Source: Methanococcoides burtonii DSM 6242 (GTDB lineage Archaea > Halobacteriota > Methanosarcinia > Methanosarcinales > Methanosarcinaceae). From it: a stretch of 64,000 nucleotides of DNA. Below, piece after piece: positions 43,793 through 53,321 of this stretch. Every line of letters begins with the position of its first letter. Positions within the stretch are counted from its first letter, which is position 1. Location of the stretch: the NCBI RefSeq assembly GCF_000013725.1, contig NC_007955.1:465579-529578 (forward strand), in the 5' to 3' direction. Made by a program: the position numbers and the translations under genes. The notes below the pieces were generated by a model. It was not told the DNA's origin. It ran no database searches and was given only the letters and a program-made list of their open reading frames with translations.

Positions 43793-43952
43793 AAACTTCT
43801 GCTCACTGGAGTTTTTAGCTCTTATTATCTGGGATCAAGCTACTTATAATCACATTCGCTCATTCTAGTAACAGTTTTATAGTCTTAATTGATATAAAAA
43901 TCATTTCATTTATATTTTCAAAAGGACTTATTAAAAAAGCTCATTCCTCATT

Positions 43953-45854
43953 TCAACCAACTTCCTCACCATCCCTAACCTTTGGAAGCCTGATATGAAC
44001 AGTGGTCCCCTTATGGGGTTCGCTCTCGATCCAGATCTCACCGGAATGAGCATCCACTATCTTTTTACAGATGTAAAGACCCAGACCGGTTCCGCCGTAT
44101 TTTCGTCTTATGGACGAATCGATCTGGTAGAACTTCTTGAACAGGTTCGGGATCAGTTCTTTGGGGATGCCGATGCCAGTGTCACTGACAGTGAGGTGAA
44201 GATAATTTTCGTCATCAAATACTCCAAGGATGATCATACCACCGGGAGGAGTGAACTTGATGGCGTTATCAACGATGTTGTTCAGCATATCGACCAGGCG
44301 GGCCTCATCGGCTTCGATGGTAGGGAGATCTGAAGGTATTTTCTTTTCGATATGGAGATCGTTTTCTTCAACGAGCATGATGGTATCCATAATGGTGTTG
44401 CTTATTATTTTTGCTATATAGCATTCTTTAAAGTCGTATTCAATGATCTCTGCCTGTGCCTGGCTTATATATAGCAGGGAATCTACCAAACGCCTGAGTC
44501 TGTCTGCATTGCGTAGTACGGTCTCAAGGGATGTCTTTTGTGAGCCGTTGATATCACCCAGGGACTCATCATACAAATTCTGAGTATAGCCTTTGATGCT
44601 GGTAAGCGGTGTCCTTAGCTCATGGCTGACATTTGAGAGGAAAACGTCCTTCATCTGGTCCAGTGATTTGAGCTCCTTATTTGCTTTTTCCAGATCATTC
44701 GAATAGATCTGTAGCGAATCAAGGATGTCATTCAAGCCAGAGGGAATCTTCCTGAAATCAACTCCCACATCAGCCTCAGCCCTTCTGTTCAGATCACCTT
44801 TCAGGGCAGACTTAGAGATATCTTCAAAATTGGAAATGATCTCGTTTATCGGACGGGTTATGGATATCGCAACGAGATAGGCTGCACCGGCCATAAAAAT
44901 AAGTGCAATCGATGAGATGAGTATAAGTTCATTCCGCAGGGCTCTGACATCTGCAAGCATGTCCTCTTTCGGGATCACCAGAATAAAAGAATAATTGCCT
45001 GTACGTACCGGTTCATAGAATATGATCACATCTTCCCCTGTGGTCGGGTCAACTGTCTCTATATGTCCCCCTTGCCCAACACGAATATTATCCGCCATAA
45101 ACGTTATTTCAGAGTCATTGAGATCATTAAGGGTCTTTTTACCGATCCAATCCTTATGCACAGGATGGGATAATAGCATTCCAGTATTGCTTGTAGTGAA
45201 TGCATAACCAGTCTCAAAAGCAGTAACATTTGATACTATCTCATCAATATAGTTAAGGGATACATCAACACCTCCAATACCAATGAACTCGCCATCCCTT
45301 ATTATTGGAGACACATAGCTCACAATAAGCTCGCCCTGATACAGGTATGACTCTGTCAGTACTTCCTGCTCAAGCTGTTTTGGCAATTGATAATAATCAG
45401 AGATTTCATAGTATAGAAGGGGTTCCATGAATATGGTACCACCAATTTTGTTCCAGTATGGCACAAGCCGACCTGTGGAATCATAACCTTCAGTACCGGC
45501 ATATTCAGCATCCTTTCCATCAAACGCATTGGGTTCAAAAGCTGTATAGGTACCGATCAGATTGGGATTATCAATGAGTATTTCCTTTAGAATATCATTG
45601 ACCTCTTCCCTGTCAGAGGAATTGTAAACTGTCAGCGTACTTGCAATTGTTCTTGCCATTGCCATGTTAGATTGCATATCTGAGTTGAACTTGTTTGCAT
45701 AATTGCTTGCCTTCTCAATAGACTTCTTATATGCAAGGTCTTCATGCTGGGATGTGCTGGTAGAAATAATGATAGCTGTGGTAGCAGCCATTACTAAAAG
45801 AACGCTTAATCCTATGTATATGATCAATTTTATTTTTAACGGTACTTCATCCAT
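43953..45854 (-). CDS. Membrane sensor histidine kinase with dCACHE and HAMP domains
   Basis: A 633-residue kinase. TM1 is at about 8-30, followed by an extracellular double-CACHE sensor domain (about 40-300), TM2 (about 306-328) and HAMP (I-T-R-P-I-N-E-I-I). The HisKA domain has the phospho-accepting histidine in V-S-H-E-L-R-T-P (about residue 411). The HATPase has N-box D-N-A-I-K-F-T, G1 D-T-G-I-G-I and G2 G-G-T-G-L-G-L. All catalytic residues are present. dCACHE domains usually bind small ligands such as amino acids or amines. No response regulator is adjacent, so its partner lies elsewhere. Confidence 0.93.
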   Translation of the reverse strand: MDEVPLKIKLIIYIGLSVLLVMAATTAIIISTSTSQHEDLAYKKSIEKASNYANKFNSDMQSNMAMARTIASTLTVYNSSDREEVNDILKEILIDNPNLIGTYTAFEPNAFDGKDAEYAGTEGYDSTGRLVPYWNKIGGTIFMEPLLYYEISDYYQLPKQLEQEVLTESYLYQGELIVSYVSPIIRDGEFIGIGGVDVSLNYIDEIVSNVTAFETGYAFTTSNTGMLLSHPVHKDWIGKKTLNDLNDSEITFMADNIRVGQGGHIETVDPTTGEDVIIFYEPVRTGNYSFILVIPKEDMLADVRALRNELILISSIALIFMAGAAYLVAISITRPINEIISNFEDISKSALKGDLNRRAEADVGVDFRKIPSGLNDILDSLQIYSNDLEKANKELKSLDQMKDVFLSNVSHELRTPLTSIKGYTQNLYDESLGDINGSQKTSLETVLRNADRLRRLVDSLLYISQAQAEIIEYDFKECYIAKIISNTIMDTIMLVEENDLHIEKKIPSDLPTIEADEARLVDMLNNIVDNAIKFTPPGGMIILGVFDDENYLHLTVSDTGIGIPKELIPNLFKKFYQIDSSIRRKYGGTGLGLYICKKIVDAHSGEIWIESEPHKGTTVHIRLPKVRDGEEVG

Positions 45855-46036
45855 TTTTATGCCAATGCCATCTCGTTAATTTAAAGAAAAGATATACCAG
45901 AAACACTGCTCTAAAAGGATCTCAACGAAATAAGCGATACTTTGAGGGTAATCACACTAATCCACAATATCGATTTTATTTTTGTTATCAGAAGTATAAA
46001 TATTTTGTCAGTGGAATTACTTCAAAGTTCAAGTAG

Positions 46037-46362
46037 ATACTCTATAATCTGTTAAGCAATGCACATAAATTCACACCTGATAATGGATATATCGTTAATC
46101 AGCCAAGATAAATGATGAACTGCTCTATGTTAGTGTAAAAGATTCGGGAATTGGAATTGCTAAAGAAAATATTGGAGTTATTTTTAGTCCTTTCAAACAG
46201 CTCGAAGAAATGTCTTCAAAGGCTCAGCAAGGAACATGGCTTGGTCTTACACTTGTAAAACGTTTTGTAGAAATGCATGGTGGTTCAATATGGGTGAAAT
46301 CTGAAGTTAATGCAGGTAGTAATTTTACGTTCACTATTCATTTGAAAAGCGAGACCGAGTAA
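46037..46362 (+). pseudogene. Histidine kinase ATPase-domain fragment, frameshifted
   Basis: The plus strand codes the end of a histidine kinase. It reads I-L-Y-N-L-L-S-N-A-H-K-F-T-P, then after a frameshift near 46095 V-K-D-S-G-I-G-I-A, then F-V-E-M-H-G-G-S-I-W-V and a TAA at 46360. The sensor and HisKA parts are missing. The G2 box reads G-T-W-L-G-L rather than G-T-G-L-G-L, as expected for a decayed gene. It is not a copy of the kinase at 43953; the residues differ throughout. Confidence 0.8.
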
Positions 46363-46429
46363 GAAGTAATATTATTAGATTGTTAACGGGTCAAATTCCT
46401 TAAATACTATAATTACTATCAGTAATATT

Positions 46430-46987
46430 ATGCAACTTCCAACACCTGAAAGGCTCAGGCAAAAAAGGCTCGATCTGGCCCTTACTCAAAGCGAGCTTGC
46501 AAAGCGTGCCGGTGTCAGTCAACCTCTTATTGCACGTATTGAAGCAGGTGATGTCGATCCAAGGTTATCGACACTTAGGAAGATATGTACTGCTTTTGAA
46601 GAAGTAGAGAAGAAAAAAGTGCTGGCAAGAGATATCATGCACACGCTTGTTATTTTTGTATCTTCTGAGGATTCGGTCGAATCCGCTGTGCATCTGATGG
46701 AAGAAAATGGTTTTTCACAGGTACCGGTCATCGACCAGGGAGTTCCTGTAGGCAGTATTTCCGAGGATACTATTATCAAGGTCATGACCGACAGAAAAGC
46801 ATCGGATATTTCCCAGATGAGGATAAGAGATATCATGGGTGATGCATTTCCAACAGTTTCACCTACTACTGAACTTAATGAGATATCACATATGCTTGAG
46901 AGAAATCCGGCAGTCCTTGTAGTTGAGAAAGGAGTTACTACAGGATTCGTTACAAAACATGATGTGATCAAGCTATTGCATGGCTAA
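46430..46987 (+). CDS. XRE-type HTH regulator with two CBS domains
   Basis: A 185-residue archaeal regulator. Residues about 5-62 form an XRE helix-turn-helix (L-T-Q-S-E-L-A-K-R-A-G-V-S-Q-P-L-I-A-R-I-E). Two CBS repeats follow: D-I-M-H-T-L-V-I at about 70-122 and D-I-M-G-D-A-F-P-T-V at about 130-183. CBS pairs bind adenine nucleotides, so this is probably a DNA-binding protein that responds to energy state or a nucleotide second messenger. The family is widespread in methanogens with few defined targets. It stands alone; binding sites are unknown. Confidence 0.92.
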   Translation: MQLPTPERLRQKRLDLALTQSELAKRAGVSQPLIARIEAGDVDPRLSTLRKICTAFEEVEKKKVLARDIMHTLVIFVSSEDSVESAVHLMEENGFSQVPVIDQGVPVGSISEDTIIKVMTDRKASDISQMRIRDIMGDAFPTVSPTTELNEISHMLERNPAVLVVEKGVTTGFVTKHDVIKLLHG

Positions 46988-47225
46988 AATAGACTTGAAA
47001 GCATATTTATATTTGCTTAAATAATAAACATTATATTTATAATCAATATATAATATATTTGAGTCTGTGATATATTTAAATATTATTAAATAGAGTACTA
47101 CACTGTGGTGTGATATATTATGACTGTTTAATCTATTCGCTCATAAACCTATTTTTATGAGCAGAATACATAATAATATGCACTATAACAACCAATTAAA
47201 ATCCAAAGTTCCAGATGGTGGTACG

Positions 47226-48248
47226 ATGAAAACAAGAACACAAATAATAATGGCATTAGCTGTAGCCTGTCTTTTTTTAACAGGTATCGCTGCAGCATCA
47301 GAAGAAAATGATCTTAATGAAGATCCAAGTCTCGCATATCCAAGCTCTATTAGATCTGTTTCAATAATGGCAGCTTCTAATGAAGGGTCTGTAGACAATG
47401 GAGATGGAACATTTACATTTACACAGCAAGTAGATGAGAGTAGTACTACACCCCACTACATAGCCCCTAATGGCTATGGTTTTGGAGATTACAGTTGGTG
47501 GAATGAAGATTATGGATGGATGCACACATTCCCCAATGCAACCGATGCAAACCTAACAATCAATTCTGTAAAGTTGATCATTAAAGCATGGGATGTAGAT
47601 TCAAACGTTGCAAATGGTGAATTTGATCACATTACTGGAGATGGAGTCGACTTTGATCCAGTCTATCTTCAAGGTACAAGTAGCCAGTGGAGTATTACAG
47701 AATTTGATGTTGCACCTGCTCTCATTGCAGATGGAAATATGAATGTTTTTATTGACATTGATATGAATCATAACGAAGACACATGGGCTACAACCCTTGA
47801 CTCTAGCAAACTTGTTGTAACCTATAGCTATGGAGGAAATGTTCCACCATATGCACCAGAATTATCTGTTCCTACTTGTGTTGCCAACGATAGTGCTCTT
47901 GTAGTAACAGTTATGGGGCCCAATCCAGCTGATCCTGACGGAGATGCTGTAATCTATACATACCGCTGGTTTGTTGACATTGGCACAGGTTATTTGGATG
48001 ATGACTTTGCTGACAGAGGGGATCATACTGGCACTACTGTTCCAGCAGCAGACACTCAGATCGATGATAAATGGAAAGTAAGAGTAACTGCTACAGACAT
48101 CTATGGAGCGCAGACATTCTCTGAAATCGAATTCCCAGTGATTGTAAGGACTTGCCAGGAAGAAGAAATTCCAGAGTTCCCAACAATTGCTCTTCCAGTT
48201 GCTGCAATAATTGGACTTGCATTCTTCATGCAGCGTAGGAAAGACTAA
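47226..48248 (+). CDS. Secreted surface protein with PEF-CTERM sorting signal
   Basis: About 340 residues. The start at 47226 is chosen because it begins the signal peptide (M-K-T-R-T-Q-I-I-M-A-L) behind ggtggt; an upstream frame to 47157 has no such signal. After A-A-A-S cleavage, a mature extracellular domain follows with D-G-D and D-P-D-G-D-A calcium-like motifs in a PKD/cadherin-like section (about 225-300). The C-terminal P-E-F-P-T-I-A-L-P is followed by a hydrophobic helix and R-R-K-D. That is the PEF-CTERM signal processed by an archaeosortase. It is likely a cell-surface protein of unknown ligand. Confidence 0.85.
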   Translation: MKTRTQIIMALAVACLFLTGIAAASEENDLNEDPSLAYPSSIRSVSIMAASNEGSVDNGDGTFTFTQQVDESSTTPHYIAPNGYGFGDYSWWNEDYGWMHTFPNATDANLTINSVKLIIKAWDVDSNVANGEFDHITGDGVDFDPVYLQGTSSQWSITEFDVAPALIADGNMNVFIDIDMNHNEDTWATTLDSSKLVVTYSYGGNVPPYAPELSVPTCVANDSALVVTVMGPNPADPDGDAVIYTYRWFVDIGTGYLDDDFADRGDHTGTTVPAADTQIDDKWKVRVTATDIYGAQTFSEIEFPVIVRTCQEEEIPEFPTIALPVAAIIGLAFFMQRRKD

Positions 48249-48310
48249 ACAATAATTAGTGAAGATCAATAAGATCTTCACACTTTCTATTTTTTGATGT
48301 CTTTAAAACA

Positions 48311-48409
48311 GACGTTGTGCTTTGCTTTTTTGTTCAAAGGATGAAAAGCGAGTTGGATATGTATTGTCCTGATCGAGAACATTTTTGTTTTGTAGAACAA
48401 AGAACTTAA
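48311..48409 (+). pseudogene. C-terminal relic of a C-P-D-R family protein (copy 1)
   Basis: The plus strand codes Q-R-M-K-S-E-L-D-M-Y-C-P-D-R-E-H-F-C-F-V then a stop. This matches the C-terminus of the larger relic at 55139-55477 and the fragment at 52951-53064. No start codon is present. Family not recognised. Confidence 0.5.
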
Positions 48410-48579
48410 AAAGTTAAAAATGCCATAATACGAAAGGGTGGCGAACCTTATAACTTCACGTTACGATTTATATAGTAGATTTACATTAGGTAGCTCAATT
48501 ATTTATTATTGAAAGCGATTATTCATAGAAATAAATACTAATAGAATCGCTTATTTATTGATTTAGCAGGAGATATTAC

Positions 48580-49722
48580 ATGGACCTTGAAGACACACTA
48601 CTTATGATGCCTGGCCCTGTTCCTGTTGCACCTCGCGTGCTCAGGGCAATGTCAAGACCTATGATCAATCATAGGGGCAAGGAATTTTCCGCAATGTTCG
48701 ATGACTGTACCACAATGCTGAAAGAGATCTTCCAGACAGAGAACGATCTTTTCACCATCAGCGGTTCAGGAACAGCTTCCATGGAAGCAGCTCTTGGATG
48801 CACTATTGATAAAGACGACAAGGTCGTCACTATCGAGAATGGTAAGTTCGGAGAGAGATTCAAGGATATCGCAGCCCGATACGGACAGGTAGTTCCTGTA
48901 GAGTGCGAATGGGGAACCTCTGTTGACCTCGATGTTGTAGAGGAGAAGCTTGCCGAGGGTGCCAAGGCTGTTACCATGGTACACAACGAGACCTCAGCAG
49001 GTATTCGCAATCCAGCTCTTGAAGTTGGTATGCTTGCAAAGAAGTACGGTGCATTGTTCATCATGGACGGCGTGACCTCCATCGGTGGAGATGATGTGAA
49101 AGTGGATGAATGGGGTGTTGATATCGCTGTTGTCGGTTCACAGAAGTGCATTGCTGCACCACCGGGACTTTCCATGCTTTCTGTAAGCGAACGTGCTTTT
49201 GAGGCTATGAACAAGGAGAATCTCCCATACTATCTTGACCTTAAGGCATACCAGAAGAGTGCAGCCAAGTCACAGACACCATATACACCCGCTGTGCCTC
49301 TGTTCTTCGGTCTTCAGGAAGCTTTGAAGATCGTTATGGAAGAAGGGATGGATGCAAGGATCAAGAGGCAGGCAACCGGTGCTGCTGCTGTCCGTGCAGC
49401 TATGGATGCAATTGGCATCGAGATGTTCCCACAGCTTAACGCAACCAGTGCTTATTCCAGTACCGTTTCCGCAATGAAGTCACCTGAGGGTGTTGACAGT
49501 AACGATATCAAGAATGGAATGATGGACAAGGGCATCATTATCGCAGGCGGTCAGAACAGACTCAGCGGTAAGATCTTCAGGATAGGCAGTATGGGCAATG
49601 TTGCTCCAAAGGACCTCATGATGACGATCCAGCACCTTGAACTCGTGTTCAGGAACCTCAATGTCATTAATGAGATGGGTGCAGGTACCGAAGCTGCTGC
49701 CAAAGTATTTGACACACTATAA
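48580..49722 (+). CDS. Class V aminotransferase (broad-specificity, MJ0959-like)
   Basis: A 380-residue PLP enzyme of the serine-pyruvate/alanine-glyoxylate group. Seen: M-M-P-G-P-V-P-V-A-P-R-V at the start, S-G-S-G-T-A-S-M-E-A (phosphate loop, about 63-72), D-G-V-T-S-I-G-G (cofactor aspartate), and the PLP lysine in G-S-Q-K-C-I-A (K189). In methanogens, relatives act on aspartate and phosphoserine, as in MJ0959; the exact substrate here is inferred. It has GGAG before the ATG and lies 15 bases upstream of ribC, so the two are likely one operon. Confidence 0.9.
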   Translation: MDLEDTLLMMPGPVPVAPRVLRAMSRPMINHRGKEFSAMFDDCTTMLKEIFQTENDLFTISGSGTASMEAALGCTIDKDDKVVTIENGKFGERFKDIAARYGQVVPVECEWGTSVDLDVVEEKLAEGAKAVTMVHNETSAGIRNPALEVGMLAKKYGALFIMDGVTSIGGDDVKVDEWGVDIAVVGSQKCIAAPPGLSMLSVSERAFEAMNKENLPYYLDLKAYQKSAAKSQTPYTPAVPLFFGLQEALKIVMEEGMDARIKRQATGAAAVRAAMDAIGIEMFPQLNATSAYSSTVSAMKSPEGVDSNDIKNGMMDKGIIIAGGQNRLSGKIFRIGSMGNVAPKDLMMTIQHLELVFRNLNVINEMGAGTEAAAKVFDTL

Positions 49723-49734
49723 ACCATAGTATAA

Positions 49735-50202
<468 letters not shown>

Positions 50203-50345
50203 GGTATTTTCTTTATTCTTTTTTTTTAGATAGCTATGAGGAGTGTCCTTGTGGAACTCAACATTGTACCTCCACAAAACAGTTCTCACATCATACATTT
50301 ATGAATTTTTAGTAACAGTGAGAACAAGTGGAATAGATCAATGAT

Positions 50346-50981
50346 TCAATTCTTTCCATCCTCAAATTCAACATTGGAGTGCCGGCCGTCACAGAATGGC
50401 TTATTTCGAGATGCGCCGCATCTGCAGAGAGCATAATGGTCTTGGGTTTCGGGTACTGAACCATCAGAGTCATCAAGCCTGACTCCTGTAACATTGTAAG
50501 GTCCATCCTTCAGAACAAAAATTTCCGGCCCATGTGAATAATCCTTGTACAATTTTCCATTAACAGTATAACTCAATGCGCCAGAAGGACAGGTCCTGAT
50601 GAGTTTTGCTATTTCTTCTGGGTCTGCAGCATCCGGATCTGCCCAGGGTTCTCTACCCTTTTTGAAAACAGAAGGTAGATTGCGAATACAATGTCCTACA
50701 TGAGAACACACATATCTGTCACGATGAATGGTAATATATTTGCCGACGTAAGTATCAACTCTGTCGGCAACACGATCCTTTTCTTTTTCCCCGGAAAAAT
50801 CGTTCCCTAAATGTGTTCCATCACAAAATGGCATATTTGACGATCCCCCACATCTGCAAAGTGACATAACATGTTTAGTCTCGATGAAAACACCCTTTGA
50901 ATTCCTGAGTGTCTTAACGTCTTTCACAATATATGGTCCATTTGTTGATACTTTTATTGAAGGTCTGACTTCTTTCTCCAT
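50346..50981 (-). CDS. Double CDGSH Fe-S protein with an internal divergent ferredoxin domain
   Basis: A 211-residue protein with two CDGSH modules. The first has C42, C44, C53 and H57, in C-R-C-G-G-S-S-N-M-P-F-C-D-G-T-H. The second has C186, C188, C197 and H201, in C-R-C-G-A-S-R-N-K-P-F-C-D-G-R-H. Each binds a 2Fe-2S cluster with three cysteines and one histidine. Between them is a mono-cluster ferredoxin-like domain with C92, C98 and C131 (T-C-P-S-G-A-L). This three-part layout occurs in prokaryotic CDGSH proteins. Electron transfer or redox sensing in the cytoplasm is likely. It converges with ribC. Confidence 0.9.
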   Translation of the reverse strand: MEKEVRPSIKVSTNGPYIVKDVKTLRNSKGVFIETKHVMSLCRCGGSSNMPFCDGTHLGNDFSGEKEKDRVADRVDTYVGKYITIHRDRYVCSHVGHCIRNLPSVFKKGREPWADPDAADPEEIAKLIRTCPSGALSYTVNGKLYKDYSHGPEIFVLKDGPYNVTGVRLDDSDGSVPETQDHYALCRCGASRNKPFCDGRHSNVEFEDGKN

Positions 50982-50991
50982 TGAAACACCC

Positions 50992-51180
50992 CTATAGAAA
51001 GAAATCAGTGTGCATCGGATTTCTAGTTTTTGTAAGGAACAGCTTTTGTAACAAAATCAGTGAAAGAAGCTGAAAAGGTATTCGGTCAAATTTCTCTTTA
51101 CCCAATCTCCGCTTTATGGCTTTTGTGGCAATGTCTTGGGCAAGGTAGAAGAAGATTTCTGCCAAAAGGATGATTGTATC
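50992..51180 (-). other. Unassigned fragment upstream of the ribC duplicate
   Basis: The minus strand is open here and would code A-E-I-F-F-Y-L-A-Q-D-I-A-T-K-A, then R-L-G-K-E-K-F-D-R-I-P-F. The only start in frame lies within the ribC copy. I do not recognise it; it may be part of a lost gene or mobile element. Confidence 0.25.
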
Positions 51181-51238
51181 GGAGCCAAGGAACAGGACAA
51201 GATCTGTGCCCACGAAACCTCACAGACATCATACAGGA
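51181..51238 (+). repeat. Partial duplicate of ribC
   Basis: The first 36 bases from 51181 are identical to ribC at 49933, and similarity continues to about 51238 with several changes. It codes [12 protein letters not shown] in the ribC frame, then drifts to a stop. No start. It joins directly to the integrase remnant. Confidence 0.85.
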
Positions 51239-51620
51239 TAATTTTGATTTTTTTACTATGAAGATTGTAGATGATCACGGTCTGAAGCCAGGAACTATCC
51301 GAACCTACAAAAGAATGGTAAAGAAGTTCTTCAGAGTCCTGGGAAATGGTGACACAAAAGAAGAACTTGATAAGATCATGAATGCTTGTGGTCATCCCCG
51401 GGACAAAGCAATGATAGCTGTTCTGGCTGACTCGGGTATGCGAAGTTGGTGCATTGGCTTCTTGTCGCATCAACACGCTGAATTTAACCAGTATGGAGCC
51501 ATCCTATACATTTCTCAGACATCCAAGATTAAGAAGACCACTAATGCAAAAAAACCAATGGGAACTGGTGAAAAATTCCAAGACCACTTAGCTAAGGATA
51601 TTGAAGAAATACTATTTTAA
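51222..51620 (+). pseudogene. Tyrosine recombinase (integrase) remnant
   Basis: The frame codes a core-binding part (L-K-P-G-T-I-R-T-Y-K-R-M-V-K) and then the start of a catalytic domain with H-P-R-D-K-A-M-I-A-V-L-A-D-S-G-M-R. After that the pattern expected for G-A-I-G is lost and the C-terminal catalytic H-x-x-R and Y are absent. The N-terminus has been replaced by the ribC-derived piece. It is a remnant of an integrated element, perhaps the vehicle that brought the neighbouring AT-rich genes. Confidence 0.65.
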
Positions 51621-51710
51621 CCAATACAAATCTAATTGAATGAAAATACATCCGCTTTTGACGTTTTTCATTCAATAAAAGTAAAAAATACATCCAATAT
51701 CTTAATGGAA

Positions 51711-51815
51711 TCTTGTTCTTTGCAGCTGCATACTGAGCACGTGCTTTAAAATCCTGATTATTTCTGGATTTATCTGCATTTGATTAAATTCTTGAAGCTG
51801 CTTTTCTGAAATAAT
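51711..51815 (-). pseudogene. Decayed copy of the small gene at 53929-54051
   Basis: About 100 bases match the 40-residue gene at 53929 closely, with a few changes and indels that break its frame. The start region and the binding site are missing. Duplication of this locus, together with the C-P-D-R relics, points to repeated rearrangement of the 51-55 kb patch. Confidence 0.7.
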
Positions 51816-51885
51816 ACTTATTATTCCGATAAAATCATCTAAAAATTTGTTATTAAAGTTTATAAGGTAGCTTCAAACAATTGCA

Positions 51886-52881
51886 TTACAACCAGATTAC
51901 CATATCTTGAGGCATGTATTCAGCACCCATTTTTTCATCTGGAGAATAAGCCCGTAAGCACTCCAATATCCCTTCTGGAACCCCATTGCTTGCTGGGTTC
52001 TTAACATATACATTTGGAAGAGATCGTCCTTCTGATCCAAAATCCATTGCATCCATACAATTATTTATTAATGGGCATTCTCCTGCTGCATTCCCAAATT
52101 GATGAAGATGACGAACAATTATTACACTATCAACGTTTTCAAATTTTAATGTTTCATCATTTGAATTTTTGGCAAACGAATTTTGTGTAAATAGTCCTGA
52201 AAATTTATCAGTCAGAGTAGTAATTGGTTCATAAATAAAATCATCCCAAACAATAACTAATATTCCATAAAAACACTTTTCGTTTTCCTTAAAGCTATTG
52301 TATTTTTGATCTGCACTAATTAAGAAATCTTTTACTGGATTATCCCGTGGAAGTGTAACTTCTTCATTTTCTTTGAACTTATCAGTTAAGCCGTTTCTAG
52401 CAGTGGCTTGTATTTTATTATTGTTACGCTTTTGAATATGATCAAGTAATGATGGTGCCTTTACTTCGATTCCAATCTTGAATTTATTCAATTCAACAAC
52501 TAGCTCAGGATTCTTTTTGCTCTTACCAGATGTTGGCTCATAAAAAAATTTAGTATTTTCTGGCCATTCATAAGTCACAACTTGCTTGATTATAAGTAAT
52601 TCAGCAAGCCTTTGAAATAATTGTTGATAATGTTTAAGTGATTGTTTTTCATTTGTTTTTTTATCAATACCAGATATTTGACTTATATCGTCAATGAACT
52701 TTTTAGCATAACCTGGTATAAAATCTTCACAAACCAAACAAGAGTCTATAATTGATTTTGCAAAAGGATGTTCTCTATTTTCTGAATAGAATTCAAAATG
52801 ATACTTAAACCAATGCCATTTTTTAATGATATCGGATTCAATTGCATATAATACCAATTCACTTTTTTCCATAACTACCAC
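51886..52881 (-). CDS. Hypothetical protein with a possible PD-(D/E)xK nuclease core
   Basis: A 331-residue soluble protein, AT-rich, with no recognised family. Near the middle, N-P-E-L-V-V-E-L is followed by G-I-E-V-K-A-P-S (E139, K141). This is the P-E...E-x-K arrangement of restriction-endonuclease-like folds, with E126 as the first acidic ligand. Before it a helical N-terminal part (residues 1-100) contains many aromatic residues. The C-terminal part has C-P-L-I-N-N-C. Nuclease activity is an inference from a short motif. It lies in an accessory patch next to an Mrr-like pseudogene and relics. The start is one of two nearby ATG codons. Confidence 0.55.
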   Translation of the reverse strand: MVVMEKSELVLYAIESDIIKKWHWFKYHFEFYSENREHPFAKSIIDSCLVCEDFIPGYAKKFIDDISQISGIDKKTNEKQSLKHYQQLFQRLAELLIIKQVVTYEWPENTKFFYEPTSGKSKKNPELVVELNKFKIGIEVKAPSLLDHIQKRNNNKIQATARNGLTDKFKENEEVTLPRDNPVKDFLISADQKYNSFKENEKCFYGILVIVWDDFIYEPITTLTDKFSGLFTQNSFAKNSNDETLKFENVDSVIIVRHLHQFGNAAGECPLINNCMDAMDFGSEGRSLPNVYVKNPASNGVPEGILECLRAYSPDEKMGAEYMPQDMVIWL

Positions 52882-52950
52882 CTGAAGAAGGTGGTTGGTT
52901 TTTGTATATTAACTTTTGCAAATTAATTTGCTATGGAATCAATAAAAGAT

Positions 52951-53064
52951 TCAAGCTTTTACAAAATATAGATGTTGCCTATCTGGACAGTAATCCAATT
53001 CTATTTTCATTTTCTGAATGAAATCGTAACTATATTGTGAAACTTTACAAAGAATATAATACAG
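52951..53064 (-). pseudogene. C-terminal relic of a C-P-D-R family protein (copy 2)
   Basis: The minus strand codes F-I-Q-K-M-K-I-E-L-D-Y-C-P-D-R-Q-H-L-Y-F-V-K-A then TGA. It matches the C-terminus of the relic at 55139-55477, with a short internal deletion. No start codon. Confidence 0.5.
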
Positions 53065-53104
53065 ATCAAAACTCTTATAAGTGATTACGATGACAATCTT
53101 TTAT

Positions 53105-53305
53105 CCCGAATTTGACAGTTTATAAAAATTAATGTTAATTTCGGTGGTATTTTGCTTATTTTCCATCAATATTTGCTCAATCTATAACTAAAATAAGAAT
53201 ATATCACAAATTATAGTTTTTACATAACATTAATTAATATAAATCTTTAACTTAGTAACAACTGTCAAATTCTATAAGCTAAAAAATAGAACTGTCAAAC
53301 TTGGG
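53105..53305. mobile_element. 201-bp MITE-like element, copy A
   Basis: The element starts cccgaatttgacagtt and ends aactgtcaaacttggg, an inverted repeat of 16 bases with two mismatches. It is flanked by a perfect 6-base duplication, ttttat (53099-53104 and 53306-53311). Inside is AT-rich non-coding DNA, with one more inner tgtcaaa motif near the right end. Copy B at 60554 has the same length and about 10 substitutions. It lies just upstream of the Mrr-like pseudogene, whose first possible ATG overlaps the duplication. Confidence 0.88.
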
Positions 53306-53321
53306 TTTTATGGATAAAAAA

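Noticed and set aside
50992-51213. A 73-codon minus-strand frame
   Set aside because: Its start lies in antisense to the copied ribC segment, so the full frame is chimeric. Only the non-ribC part was listed, as an unassigned fragment.
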